The notes below the pieces were generated by a model. The model did no database searches, was not told the DNA's origin, and was given only the letters and a program-made list of their open reading frames with translations. A stretch of 64,000 bases of DNA from Acephala macrosclerotiorum (Eukaryota; Ascomycota; Leotiomycetes; Helotiales; Mollisiaceae), in the NCBI GenBank assembly GCA_014904845.1, contig MU119386.1, positions 47,043-111,042 on the forward strand, in the 5' to 3' direction. Both the position numbers and the translations under genes were made by a program. Below are positions 10,776 through 22,100 of this stretch, in pieces; positions within the stretch are counted from its first letter, which is position 1, and every line of letters begins with the position of its first letter.

Positions 10776-11751
10776 TCTTCTGGTCAAGTTTGTAGGAATC
10801 TTTTAATTAGATATAGTTCTGAACGATCGAGTGAAAATAGAGTTGCCTCTTGACGCTTTGGGAGAGAGTGGGATTCCGAAAGGAAAGATTTCGCATAGGA
10901 TTTATAGATGCTGATAATGAAGCAGAGAATGCAAGCCTTGCGTCCGTAGGAGTGTTTAAACTGCGGGGTAAAAGAGTGGGCTGACGTTTTTGTCACACGA
11001 AGGCAAAAGGATGGAGCACGCTATTGGCGAGCATTTCCAGCCGGCCTGTAATCTTCCCATCCATTTGTGCCATGTGTAACAGAAATTTTGGTTACTTAAT
11101 GCGCCATGTGAAAGTCCACGTTGCTCTTGAAGACGGCTTAAATCTCTCCAGTGTGAATCCACCCCCAAGTTTTGACACCGTTGCGTGCGGAAGATATTAC
11201 GTCATACATGTGACATGCCCTATTTCTGAGCCGTTTTGTTGCAGAGGCCTCTCGAATTCAAACCCCCCCGTTCCCCGCGATCTCCAAACAGCTCACTGGT
11301 ATTGTACGCCTCTAATCACCATCTTTTTCTTGCCAGGCTGAGTTGACGGAGGTTTAAGACGGAAGCGGGGCCAAAGATCCCGCAGCTACCAATTTGAGCC
11401 TTAAAATTTCATCGCATCAGCCACATGGAGGGGGTGGGTGTTCACGAGTGAGGGGCAATCCAGATTAAACAACTTCCAACTTCAAGGAAGCATCAAGTCA
11501 ACCTATTGCCAACATTATAGTCGAATATTCGGCAATCCACTTTAGCAACATTTTGATTCAGCAACTCACGCTCCAATATACGAGTGCGAGCGGTTATTCA
11601 GTAGCAAGCCCTCGAGCAGCCTCAACACACCAGCACCCACCTTCGAGTGTGACGCGTGCGATTGATCGTTCTGCAGTCGGTAGCCTTCGACCAACAACTC
11701 AGCTCTCGCCCTCGCCCTCACAACTTCAAAGCACGATCGACGGCTTGGGCC
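10776..11751. other. Intergenic, divergent promoters
   Basis: Lies between the minus-strand BTB gene and the plus-strand Cys gene, so it likely holds both promoters. No frame in it has supporting features; those at 10784-11341 and 11553-11834 look like shadows or leaders. Confidence 0.4.
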
Positions 11752-12078
11752 ATGGACCGCAGCACTCAAAGGGCAATGCCGTCTCAATTTCAAGTGGCGA
11801 AGGTTTTCCCCCTACAAGGCTCCTTGTACCTTGATCGACTTGTTAAGCCTGCTGCCTTTATATGCAATCGCTGCAGCCAGGGGAAAACGTCGAAATTGGT
11901 GGCTTTTACCAAGGATAAATGGGACGAACCTGTGTGTAATGGCTGCTATGGTTATCTAATACTTGCTGCTTCGAAGGCCAACGATAATCCGGCTGGTATT
12001 ACGGCTTCTGCACACTCTCGACTACCCAAGAGCTGCAATGCTAGAGAATCTGCCCGTCGAGATCGGAAGTCTAATTAG
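11752..12078 (+). CDS. Small double-CxxC protein
   Basis: About 108 residues from ATG 11752 (MDRSTQRAMPSQFQ). An upstream in-frame ATG exists at 11656, but the sequence before 11752 is low-quality coding. The centre has ICNRC and, about 20 residues later, VCNGC, so C-x2-C-x20-C-x2-C, a likely zinc-binding ribbon. The end is uncertain. The plus-one frame just downstream reads NLPVEIGSLIRDIESNNK, an F-box-like stretch, and continues to 12223, so a short unrecognised intron or a frameshift near 12000 may join the two. Family and function not recognised. Confidence 0.5.
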   Translation: MDRSTQRAMPSQFQVAKVFPLQGSLYLDRLVKPAAFICNRCSQGKTSKLVAFTKDKWDEPVCNGCYGYLILAASKANDNPAGITASAHSRLPKSCNARESARRDRKSN

Positions 12079-13251
12079 AGATATAGAGTCGAATAATAAG
12101 ATTGAGGGCTATGTAATGTATGTACATTGGGAAGGGAATTTCTATGGAAAAACGACATTCAGAGGCATGTTCAGATTGTTTCGCGACTGGCATAGCAGGA
12201 TGATTGGCTGGCGATCTCGATAAGAAAAATCACCATATATGGGTTTGTTGAACTTTACCTTCTGGTGGCTGTTGTTGGTATAAGGAAAAAGAAGTAAAAA
12301 AAATTTCGAGGCTGCGATATAATTAATAAAGTTTTATAATAAGAGGCCTAATATTAAATTAGTTTTAATCGTTAAAAAAATTGTTTTTATATTAAAAATA
12401 TAAATTAAAAATATAAATAAATTTTTAATAAATATATAAAATAAGTCACATATTAGGAGAGGCTCGCGTTTCGATTATTAGTGGTCAGATAAGTCTGTTA
12501 GCACGATCACCCACAGCTCCAAAACGTGACTATGCTTGGGTCTATGCGTTCGTACGTCGTACTCCACATCATTTCCAACGCCTTTAAGCTGATCTGTCGA
12601 GAACGTGCATTTCACATCATACGCCTACGAGGATAGCTTCAGCATGTCGTATTCACACGTTTTGAGCTTATTTCGAGACTACTATTCACATGCTTCCGCA
12701 TAATTAGATGCCGCGTCTAAATTTCTTTCGCTACTACTCAAACCCTGCGATAGGATGTCAGACTTCAATTTGAACGGTTCAATATTTATCCTGGATCCTC
12801 CCGAATCCCATCGTGCTAAGGTGTAGGGCGGCTATTGGACTTCAAATTTTTAGTTCGATTCGATAGGCATCCTGGTCGGGTGTCTGTCTCCCCGTTGGCT
12901 ATTGAAGTTAATTGGTAGGTGTCAATTCTATTTTTGGAGTCCTCCAAGGCACCTTCGTAGATAACCGCATCGCGAGGCTCTGCTCTTTCAACTTCACTTT
13001 CTTTCGCAAAGCAGCATCTGTCAAACTCTTCAGGCTACAGAACCCTCGATTCCAACTTTCCCTTAGCGCTAGGAAGTATACGCCATATTAGCGTTACCTT
13101 CCCATTTCGCCCACAGAACTTCTCCGTCCCGGACAAGGCGCCAGCTCAATTGAATAGCGTTATTCACATTTGCCAACCTGACAGCCTCATTTCTCAACCT
13201 ATGCTAACTAACTAACTGTACAACGAATAAATTCGAAACGGCGGTGACAAA
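12079..13251. other. Intergenic with an AT-rich island
   Basis: Contains a possible coding tail (to 12223) of the previous gene, an AT-rich island at about 12290-12450 resembling the RIP-like blocks, and then ordinary sequence forming the 5' region of the NLR gene. Just upstream of the NLR start is a CTAACTAACTAACTG run at about 13204-13218. No gene seen. Confidence 0.45.
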
Positions 13252-16200
13252 ATGGCAGAACTGCTTGGCGTAGCCTCCAGTATCGTATCTATTATTCAGT
13301 TGTCATCCGAAATCGTCAAATATATTAGCGGAGTTTCTGGCACAACAAAAGAGCGGAAGCGCCTTCGTGACGAATTTCGAGCGTGTGAATTCATCCTGCA
13401 ACAGCTTAAAGATGATGCCGACGATGTGGAAGAAGGAAAGATGTGGTCAGAGACGATTGAGGCTCTTCAAGGGCCTGACGCACCTCTGGGTCGGCTATGG
13501 GTCGCCTCTAGCGTCGTTGAAGCAAGACTCAAGCCCAAGAAGGGGGTTCAGAAGGCATTGGCGAGTTTGAAATGGCCATTCGACGAGAAAGAGGTAGACA
13601 GAATCATTGCTACCATCGAACGTGAAAAAGCTTTATTAGGCTTGGCTTTAACAAATGACTGCCGGTACGTCTGATCCCGATACATTAGCCCACTCTGATA
13701 TTATGGTGGTCTAGCTCGAATTCGGGCTGTCACTTTGTTTTACCCGATTTGGAAATAATTTTAACAGAAAATAGAAAGCTGATCCAGGAGATCAAGAAGA
13801 GTTCGAACGAAGGTAAACAGCAAATTATCGAGCTGAAAGGCGTTCTAGCGTACATTCAGGAATCCCAGACTGGCCTGCAGAACGGCATCGATCGATTAAA
13901 CCAAGACCAAAATCATCTCCAGCGACGAGCTATTCTCGACTGGCTCACCCCAGTTGACTACGCAACTCAGCAGCATGATTTCATCAGCCAACGGCAATCG
14001 GGGACCGGCCAGTGGCTCCTAGACTCCTCAGAGTTCCAGGCATGGCTACGAACTGATAAACAGACGCTGTTCTGTCCAGGCATTCCCGGAGCAGGGAAGA
14101 CAATCATCACAGCAACTGTAATCGACGATCTTATTACACGGTTCCAGAACGACCCAAGCATTGGGATAGCCTACCTGTATTGCGACTTCCGGCGACAAGA
14201 AGAACAGAACGCTGAAGATTTAATTCTAAATCTTCTAAAGCAGCTAAGCCAGCAACACTCCATCCTACCAGACAGTCTGAAAAGTCTTTATGACCAGTAT
14301 AAAGATAAACGGACGCAACTATCGTTGGATAAAATCTTGGAAACTCTTCACGAAATAGCTGCCATATACTCGAGGATCTTCATTATCGTTGACGCACTTG
14401 ACGAGTGTCAAGCTTTCGATGGCTGTAGGATGAAATTCCTGTCAGAAATCTCGAAATTTCAAGCGAAGTGCAATGCAAACCTATTTGTGACGTCGAGGAA
14501 TATCCCCGAGATCACAGAGAGGTTTAAACTCAGCATATCATTGGAGATCCGTGCCAGTGATGAAGATGTGCGAATGTACCTTGATAGTCGTCTTTCAAAA
14601 TCGGAATCCGATGTCATAAAGGGCTACCGTGAAGAGATCACAATTGCGATCACGAAAGCAGTTGATGGAATGTAAGTTGCTCCATATTCTATACTAGGAG
14701 ACTGAACAAATTAACACCCAAGCAGGTTTCTCCTCGCGCACCTTCATTTCGAATCTGTAAAGACAAAAAGGACTCTCAAAAAGATCAAAGATGCCTTGAA
14801 ATGCCTTCCGACGGGGCTAAAAGCATATGATCGTGCGTACGACGAAGCTATGGAAAGAATTACGGGTCAAGATCCCGACTCTAAGGAACTTGCCGAGAAT
14901 GTTTTGTCATGGATCACATGCGCCAATAGACGTTTAACAACATCGGAACTTCAGTGCGCCCTTGCAGTGGAAGTCGGGGACCAAGAACTCGAAGAAGAGA
15001 ACCTCCCACAGATAAGAGACATGGTCTCAGTGTGTGCTGGGTTGGTCACAATAGATGACGAGAGCAATGTTATCCGGTTAGTCCATTATACGACGCAAGA
15101 ATATTTTGAACGAAGACAAGACAAATGGTTTCCGAATGCGGAGATAGGTATTGCGAAGACATGCATTACCTATTTATTGTTTGATGTCTTCGGAAGTGGC
15201 TTTTGTCTTACCGATGAAGACTTTGAGGATCGACTGCTTTCGAATCCACTTTACGACTATGCAGCACGAAATTGGGGACATCATGCCCGTGTAGCCTTGG
15301 ACGAGGAGGTAACAAAGTTGATTTTAGTCTTCCTTCAGAGTATGCCTAAGATCTCCGCCTCAAGCCAGGCGGGCATGGCTTCTAAAGATTCCGTTGGCTA
15401 CAGCCAAAAAGTGCCGCAGCAGATAACTGGACTCCACCTCGCAGCATATTTTAGGTTATCAGATGTCATCTTAACTTTAATTATAAACGGACATAGCCTA
15501 AATGTTATGGACAGTTATCATCAGACCCCACTGTTGTTGGCTGCGGCAAACGGCTATAACGCAGCTGTGTCAGTCTTGATTGCTCTCGACGGCATTGACA
15601 TAAACTCCAAGGATAAACACGGCCGAACACCCCTCTCGTTTGCAGCAGAAGGAGGCCATAAGGAAGTTGTGAATCAATTCCTCACTAAGGACGATGTTGA
15701 TCTAGACTCCAAGGACGAATATGGTCAGACGCCGTTATCATGGGCAACGTGGAAAAGACATACTGCGGTTGTGGACCTACTCTCTACAAAGGACTATGCC
15801 AGCACAAACGTTGAGCGCACTTTACATTGCGCTGATCATTTGTCAAGTGCAGCGAGAAATGGAAACGAAGAGGCGGCTAAACTGTTTCTCACACGTATTC
15901 ACCCTAATTCTATAGATAAGAATGGTCAAACACCTCTCGTGGTAGCAGCAGCATGTGGGAAAGAGGCTATTTTCAAGCTCATGATCGCTATCGACGGCCT
16001 TCACCTAGATTTCAAGGATGTACACGGAAAGACAGCACTGATGTATGCGGCGGAAAACGGACATGAGGCTATTTTCAAGCTGCTGCTAGACGCAAAAAAT
16101 GTCGACCATAGAGCAAAGGACAAAAATGGCCGAACGCCGCTATTTTGGGCAGCGGAGAATAAACAGGAGTCGATCGTCAAGCTCTTACTCGACAGGGTAC

Positions 16201-17582
16201 TTGATGCCAACCCGGAATTGGATAGTGGTCAAACGCCGTTGTTATTTTCTTCCGAAGAAGCCAAAATTGTTGAGCTGCTGTTGAAAGAGGATTACCAAAC
16301 TAGCTCGAAATCTCACACCGGTCGGACGCTGCTATCGTACGCCGCAGAGCGCGGATATGATAAAGTTGTCAACCTACTATATAGCAATGGTTACCAAGTT
16401 AACTCAAAAGACAAGAACGGACGGACGGCGCTCTCGTATGCGGCAGAGAAAGGGCACGAGGCTGTTATGAAGTTTTTGCTCGAGAACGGTGCTGAGCGCG
16501 AGTTAGAGAATAATAGGAGTCGGACGCCACTATTTTTTGCAGCTCAAAATAAGCACGAGGCTATTATTAAGCTTCTACTTAAAAGCGGCGCTAAGCTCGA
16601 GTTAAAGGACAATAAGAGTTGGACGCCACTATTTCTTGTAGCTCAAAATAGGCACGAGGCGGTAGTAAAGTTTTTGTCTAAAAGCGATACTGAGCTTAAG
16701 TTAAAAAATAATAAGGGTTGGACGCCACTATTTTTTGCAGCTCAGAATGGGCACGAGGCGGTAGCAAAGTTTTTGCTTAAAAGCGGTGCTGAGCTTAAAT
16801 TAAAGGATAATAAGGATTGGACGCCATTATTTTTTGCAGTTCAGAATTGGCACGAGACTATTATCAAGCTTTTGCTCGAAAGCAGTACTGAGCTTAAGTT
16901 AAAAAACGATAAGAGTTGGACGCCACTATTTTTTGCAACTCAGAATGGGCACAAGGCGGTGGTAAAGTTTTTGCTTGAAAGCGGTGCTGAGCTTGAATTA
17001 AAAAATAATAGGGGTTGGACGCCACTATTTCTTGCAGTTCAGAATTGGCACGAGGCTATTATCAAGCTCTTACTTGAAAGCGGTGCTGAGCATCGGGAAT
17101 TATTCTTGCATGCAGCTCGGAATGGGCATGAAGCTATTGTCAAGATTTTTCTTAAAAGAGGCGCTAAGCTCGAGTTAAAGAACGATAAAAATCGGACGCC
17201 ACTATTTTTTGCAGCTAAAAATGGGCACGAGGCTGTTGTTAAGCTCTTGCTTGAAAGCGGTGCTAAGCTCGAGTTAAAGGACAATAAAGGTTGGACGCCA
17301 CTATTTTTTGCAGCTCGGAATGGACACGAGGCGGTAGTAAAGCTGCTGCTTACTAGAGATGACATCGATGTAGATGCAAAGGATACGGACGGAAGAACTC
17401 CGCTTTGGCTCGCTGCGCAGAACGGGCACAGTAAGACAGCTCAGCAGCTGTACAATAAAGGTGCAGATATAAAAGTGCTTCTGGCGTATAAGTACGAGCT
17501 TTTCCCCCCAACACTCATTAGGTTTCAGGTCGACGGCAAGCGGGTTTATATCAGAAGGGCAAAAGGTGCTATGCTTGGATAA
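13252..17582 (+). CDS. NACHT-ankyrin NLR (STAND) protein
   Basis: Three exons, 13252-13664, 13715-14671 and 14726-17582, with introns of 50 and 54 nt, close in phase to 1408 residues. The N-terminus ([20 protein letters not shown]) resembles the helical N-terminal domains of fungal STAND proteins (SesA or Fungal_N type, the exact class being an inference). A coiled linker follows. The NACHT NTPase has Walker A GIPGAGKT at about residue 259, Walker [11 protein letters not shown] at about 360 and a LFVTSR sensor-like motif. A winged-helix-like region ([27 protein letters not shown]) precedes about 21 ankyrin repeats from residue 690. Repeats 11-20 are nearly identical. Fungal proteins of this design sense non-self or pathogen ligands through the repeats and trigger a cell-death or defence response through the N-terminus. 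No partner effector gene is obvious beside it. All key residues are present, so it looks functional. Confidence 0.9.
16430..17370 (+). repeat. High-identity 99-bp ankyrin-coding repeats
   Basis: Inside the NLR gene, ten consecutive ankyrin units are nearly identical at DNA level (shared core ggacgccactatttttgca), with a period of 99 bp. One unit (about 17015-17095) is shortened. Units alternate between IIKLL and VVKFL cores, and units 14-15 match units 16-17 as a pair, pointing to duplication of a two-repeat, 198-bp block. Earlier repeats (1-10) are diverged. Confidence 0.85.
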
Positions 17583-17925
17583 CGAATCCTTTAGTATTAT
17601 TTGTATTGGTTACTACTGTAGAAGGGTAATGAAGTTATTCTATGCATTTTAATTGGTTACTCGACGAAAATCAGCAAGTGAGCGTCTTGAACAGATCTAA
17701 ATTTCGAGTATTCGACAAGGGGAATTCGCAGAGAACAAAGGAAGAAGAGAGCACATGTCTTTGATCCATTCAATGTCTCAACAATCCCATTGTTCCCTTT
17801 TTGTTCTTCTCCCGACATGGAACAGACCACTTCAAATAATAGAAAAGGGACAATGATTTCAACCCAATTTCATCCTCTTCATTTTTATCTTTTCACCTTG
17901 CATCTAACTTCAACTCATCTTAAAA
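17583..17925. other. Intergenic
   Basis: 3' flank of the NLR and promoter of the next gene. It ends in a pyrimidine-rich tract (about 17870-17915) just before the start codon, as is common in filamentous ascomycete promoters. Confidence 0.5.
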
Positions 17926-18327
17926 ATGTCTACCACTAACCAAACCTTAAGCCTAATCATCACCCTCAAGATACAGCTTTGCATCGAGCTCACGACATGC
18001 CACACTTGCAGCTATGTCTCCACGCAATTCCACCTCCCCAAATCCTGCCCAGCACAACCCCACCACACCACCCACCCCAGCCAGCAGCCATGGTGCATCA
18101 AGATCTCAGTCCCATGCCCTTCTTGCCTCTTACGACTACAAGAGAAGGCCTTTGATATATACGGAGAGGAGAAAGTACCAATGACACCCCGAGGTCTAGG
18201 TGAATGGAAAAGAAGATTGAAGATCTTCACTCGATTAGAAAGAGGCCTGGGATCTTCAAGTCCGCGATTAGCCGGTCCGGCGCCGACGGATCGTCCGCTG
18301 CATATGGCGATCAAGGATGATGATTGA
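17926..18327 (+). CDS. Small Cys-rich hypothetical protein
   Basis: Single-exon frame of 133 residues with a strong start context (aaaATGTCT) after a CT-rich leader. It has CHTC and, about 45 residues later, CPSC, with further Cys between, so a zinc-binding pair is plausible. The C-terminal half is basic (EWKRRLKIFTRLERG). No signal peptide is convincing, since the hydrophobic LIITLKIQL stretch is short and is followed by Cys. The family is not recognised. It lies 340 bp downstream of the NLR in the same direction; whether the two are related in function is unknown. Confidence 0.5.
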   Translation: MSTTNQTLSLIITLKIQLCIELTTCHTCSYVSTQFHLPKSCPAQPHHTTHPSQQPWCIKISVPCPSCLLRLQEKAFDIYGEEKVPMTPRGLGEWKRRLKIFTRLERGLGSSSPRLAGPAPTDRPLHMAIKDDD

Positions 18328-19145
18328 GTGCGAGTTAAAGTTAAGAGTGAAATATAAATAAAAATCAATTAAAATATAAATTAAGAAAATTGGTTTCTAT
18401 TGCGAAGTCCTCGGTGAAATTTAGTGAATCCTTAACCCCGCACCAAACCACCACTTTTAAATCCCACGTTTGCGAGGAGCAATCATGCAAATCCAAGAGA
18501 GCCCAAAGCATATTTTCTCCAAATAGAATAGTGATGAATCCAGATCCTTGCAAGAAGAACCTATTGAAAAAATGTTTCCTGATTTCCCTCCCAAACGCAA
18601 CAATAATGAACTTGGCGCTCACTCGGTAAAAATCCAGGGGCTCGCTTCCTATAAGGGGTAGATTCAATTGAACCTCGTTAAAAGGATGATTCCACGTGTG
18701 AGCGTCTATACAAAACCCTGCAGGAAATCGTCTTTGCATTCTTGCTATCAAACGAAAGATCTGTCTTCATGCCATTTCAAAATTCTAGCTTATCGCAATA
18801 ACCTTACTGCCCAAATACCAAGCACCAAAGAGTAGGTGAAACGGGGTCACGTGTCACCAGCTTACTTATTATTTAGTGTGAGCTGCCTGGGATTTATGGC
18901 TGTAAGGATGAGGACGGAGGAGATGAAGAGGAAATGAGGAGAATGCTGTTTTGATTTGTTGGTATTATAGTTGGTATCGAAAATTAAAAAAATCTAGTCT
19001 AGTGGTTTGTAACTTTGCAGTGATGCATGCATGCATCTGTCGCCTCTAACGCCTGATCCCCAAATGCTCAACTCTTCCCTAAGCTATCGCTCTAATTCTC
19101 GCGTCTTCAAATTCTCCTCCAAATCTACTAACTCTTTTTCTACGT
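18328..19145. other. Intergenic
   Basis: Convergent 3' flanks. Overlapping frames on both strands at 18365-18751 have no family features. A short atgcatgcatgcat repeat lies at about 19022-19035. No gene called. Confidence 0.45.
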
Positions 19146-22100
19146 CTACTCTTTCTTGGCTTTGCTCTTCGTCTTAGGAACGCGAACAAGCCAGTACAAA
19201 AACACAGCCATAACAGCATTGAAAATGATAAACGCCCAAAGAATCCCAAAATTGCGCCATCTGTGACTGTAGCTAGCACCACCAAGTTCTGTCAGGAATT
19301 GGTTAGTGCTATCCAAAGCACAGTATTCGCACGTTCCCGTCGCATTCGGGAACTGCAAATATCCGCCTGCGCCGTAGGTATTGATATACGTATCCATATA
19401 CTGATAACACGTCTCCCCCGCCGGCGCCATGAATTTCCTCAGTTCATTCGAAGCACAAACCACATTCGTGTTTGCGATTCCAACGGATAGCATCGCGTCA
19501 ACGAGATAAGTGAATGGTGATACCCTGTACATGAAGATCCAGAAATGAGGGAAGACTTTCGGAGATGCCAGAACACCGCAGAATACCAAAGTGAGGGAGA
19601 ACATCAAATTCGCGATATTGCCACCTGTCTCAGCGGTATCGATTGCAGCGATAACCATGTTTGTGAACGTGCTTGTGAACAACAAAAACTCCCAGATGAG
19701 AAGGAACATGAGACCTCCACGTTCGGTGACAGCGTTGGTAGGTATGGCGTTTCGGTAGAGCCCGATGGGGTAGTACCAGCAGAAAAAGATCAGGACGGCC
19801 ATGAGTGAGTTCCAAGGAAGTTCAACGGCGATGTTGGATATCATGAATGCTTTCCAGCTATACGTCTTTGAAGGTCGTTCTCGTGCCTCGTAGAGGGAAC
19901 GTTGGGTGACGAAGTGGGGCATTATTTGTTGGACTAGTTGGCCGAAGATGGTGAAGAGCATGAAGATAGCGAACATTTGGTTTTGGAGCTCTTGTTGGCT
20001 GGTTCCGGCGTGGAAGAATGAGAATCCGATGAACAGGGCCGAGAAGACGCAGAGGGCGGTTTTGGAGTAGATATATGAAGGGGTGCGCCAGTATTGCTCG
20101 AAAACTCTTTTAGTGACTTCCCATTGTTGAACTCCGAATGGGGCGGCGAATTCGCGGAATGAGGCTTTGTCGTCGGGTGTTGCGGAGGGTTGGGTCTTGG
20201 CGGGGAGTTCACGCTTGAGTCGGTCCAGTTCGTGGTGTACGTCTTGGTATTCTTGGGAAGAACGCCAGGTTTTGTGCCAGTCGATGTCGGTGTGGGTTCC
20301 GGGGGCGGCGCCGATTACTTCGAGCATCCATTCTGCGGGGTTGGCGGAGGGCGGGCAGGCGTGGGCGCCGTTGCGTTCGAAGTATTTGGTCAGAATAGAA
20401 GCATTGTCACCGACTTCGCCGAAGTAGACGGTTCGTCCGCCTTTGGCGAGGAAGAGAAGTCGATCGAATCGCTGGAACAACATGGCGGAAGGTTGATGGA
20501 TCTGAAGGGTTAGCTATGCCTGTGAAACCAGAAAAGGGAATTTACAGTGCAAAGAACAGCTTGACCATTCTTGGTCAATTTCTCCATCAAATCGCAAATG
20601 GCCCAGCTAGTCTGAGAATCAAGTCCAGAAGTAGGTTCATCCAAGAAGAGGAGCAATTCAGGCTTAGCCGCAAGCTCAACACCAATAGTGAGACGCTTTC
20701 GTTGTTCAACGTTCAGACCTTCGCCTGGTACACCGACCACAGCATCTGCGTACTCTTCCATGTCCAATAGCTTGATAACTTCATTGACGTATTCAAGCTT
20801 TTCCTTGCGTGGAACTTTGGCAGGCTGTCGGAGAAGGGCACTAAAGTTGAGAGCCTCACGAACGGTTGAGGTGGACAAGTGGAGATCTTGCTGTTGAACA
20901 TAGCCAGTTTTACGTTGGAAAGAGTTATCGCGTTCGCGGCCATCAACTAGCATTCCACCGGTGATGACACCCATTGTTGTACGAGTAGCAAGGACATCGA
21001 GGAGAGTAGTTTTGCCAGCACCAGAGACACCCTAAACAATTAGCCATAATTGAGTAAAGGAGGGATGATACATACCATGAGAGCTGTCAATGTTCCAGGC
21101 TTGACCCAGCCATCGACATGATCCAGAATCCGGCGTGGCTCGCCCTTGATCTTAATATCGTAGCAGACGTCCTCCCAATGGAAGATGGCAGTTTGCCTCT
21201 TGATGACTGACGAGACATCAACCCGGCTGCTGGTTTTCTCAGCTCCGGCATAGTTGGCAGCTCCGACCTCAACATCGCTTCCTCTCTGCTTCAGAGCAGC
21301 AGGAGTATGACCTCTGCGGAAGAGCAGAACTTCTCCTTTCGACTTCTTAGCAGTGATATATTCGGTAGCAACGAGGTAAGTGGCGCAGAGGCCAATGAGG
21401 AAGACCCAGAGGATACCAAAGTTTCTCCACTTATGCGATGGATAGTACTGGTATGAAGACTCAATCAAGGCAAGTCCTTCGACCACGGATTGACCAGCCA
21501 CAGCACCAACAGCAGAGCAGACCTTCTCGGCTGGAGATACATTGGCGTAAGCTGCACCTTGGGGAATGAACGCTGTTGAAGGACAAGTGAAATTCCTCCC
21601 AGCAAACTCATTGACCATCAACGACTCGAATCCATAAGCGACAGGATCCATATAATTGATCCACCTAGCCCATCCTCTCATATTTGGAACGGGAAGAGCG
21701 AAGCCGGTATAGATGACGATTGCGAGGATCAAAATTGCTGCTGGCGCCATGGCCTGAGATAATGTCCTAGAAACTGAAGCGATGGTTCGGAATAACATGG
21801 ACATGACCAAGGTCAGCATGAACGAGATCAGCAGGAAGAAGAAGAAGTTGCCAGGATGCCGATTGAGGTTCGTCATGAAGTAGAGCGTGGTATTGAAGAT
21901 GATGGCATTGAGGATCTTGTAAGGCATGTCTGTAAGCATGGAGGCTACAGCTTCGCAAGATGGGTGGTACAAGGCGTATCTCGAATGTTTCTCGACGATT
22001 GGACGTTGGGCATAGAGTGTGAGAATCTGCAGAGGTCAGTATTGAAAGATGCTATTACTGGCAAAATGCCATACCTCAAGTGCGGAACCGAAAGCGTTGA

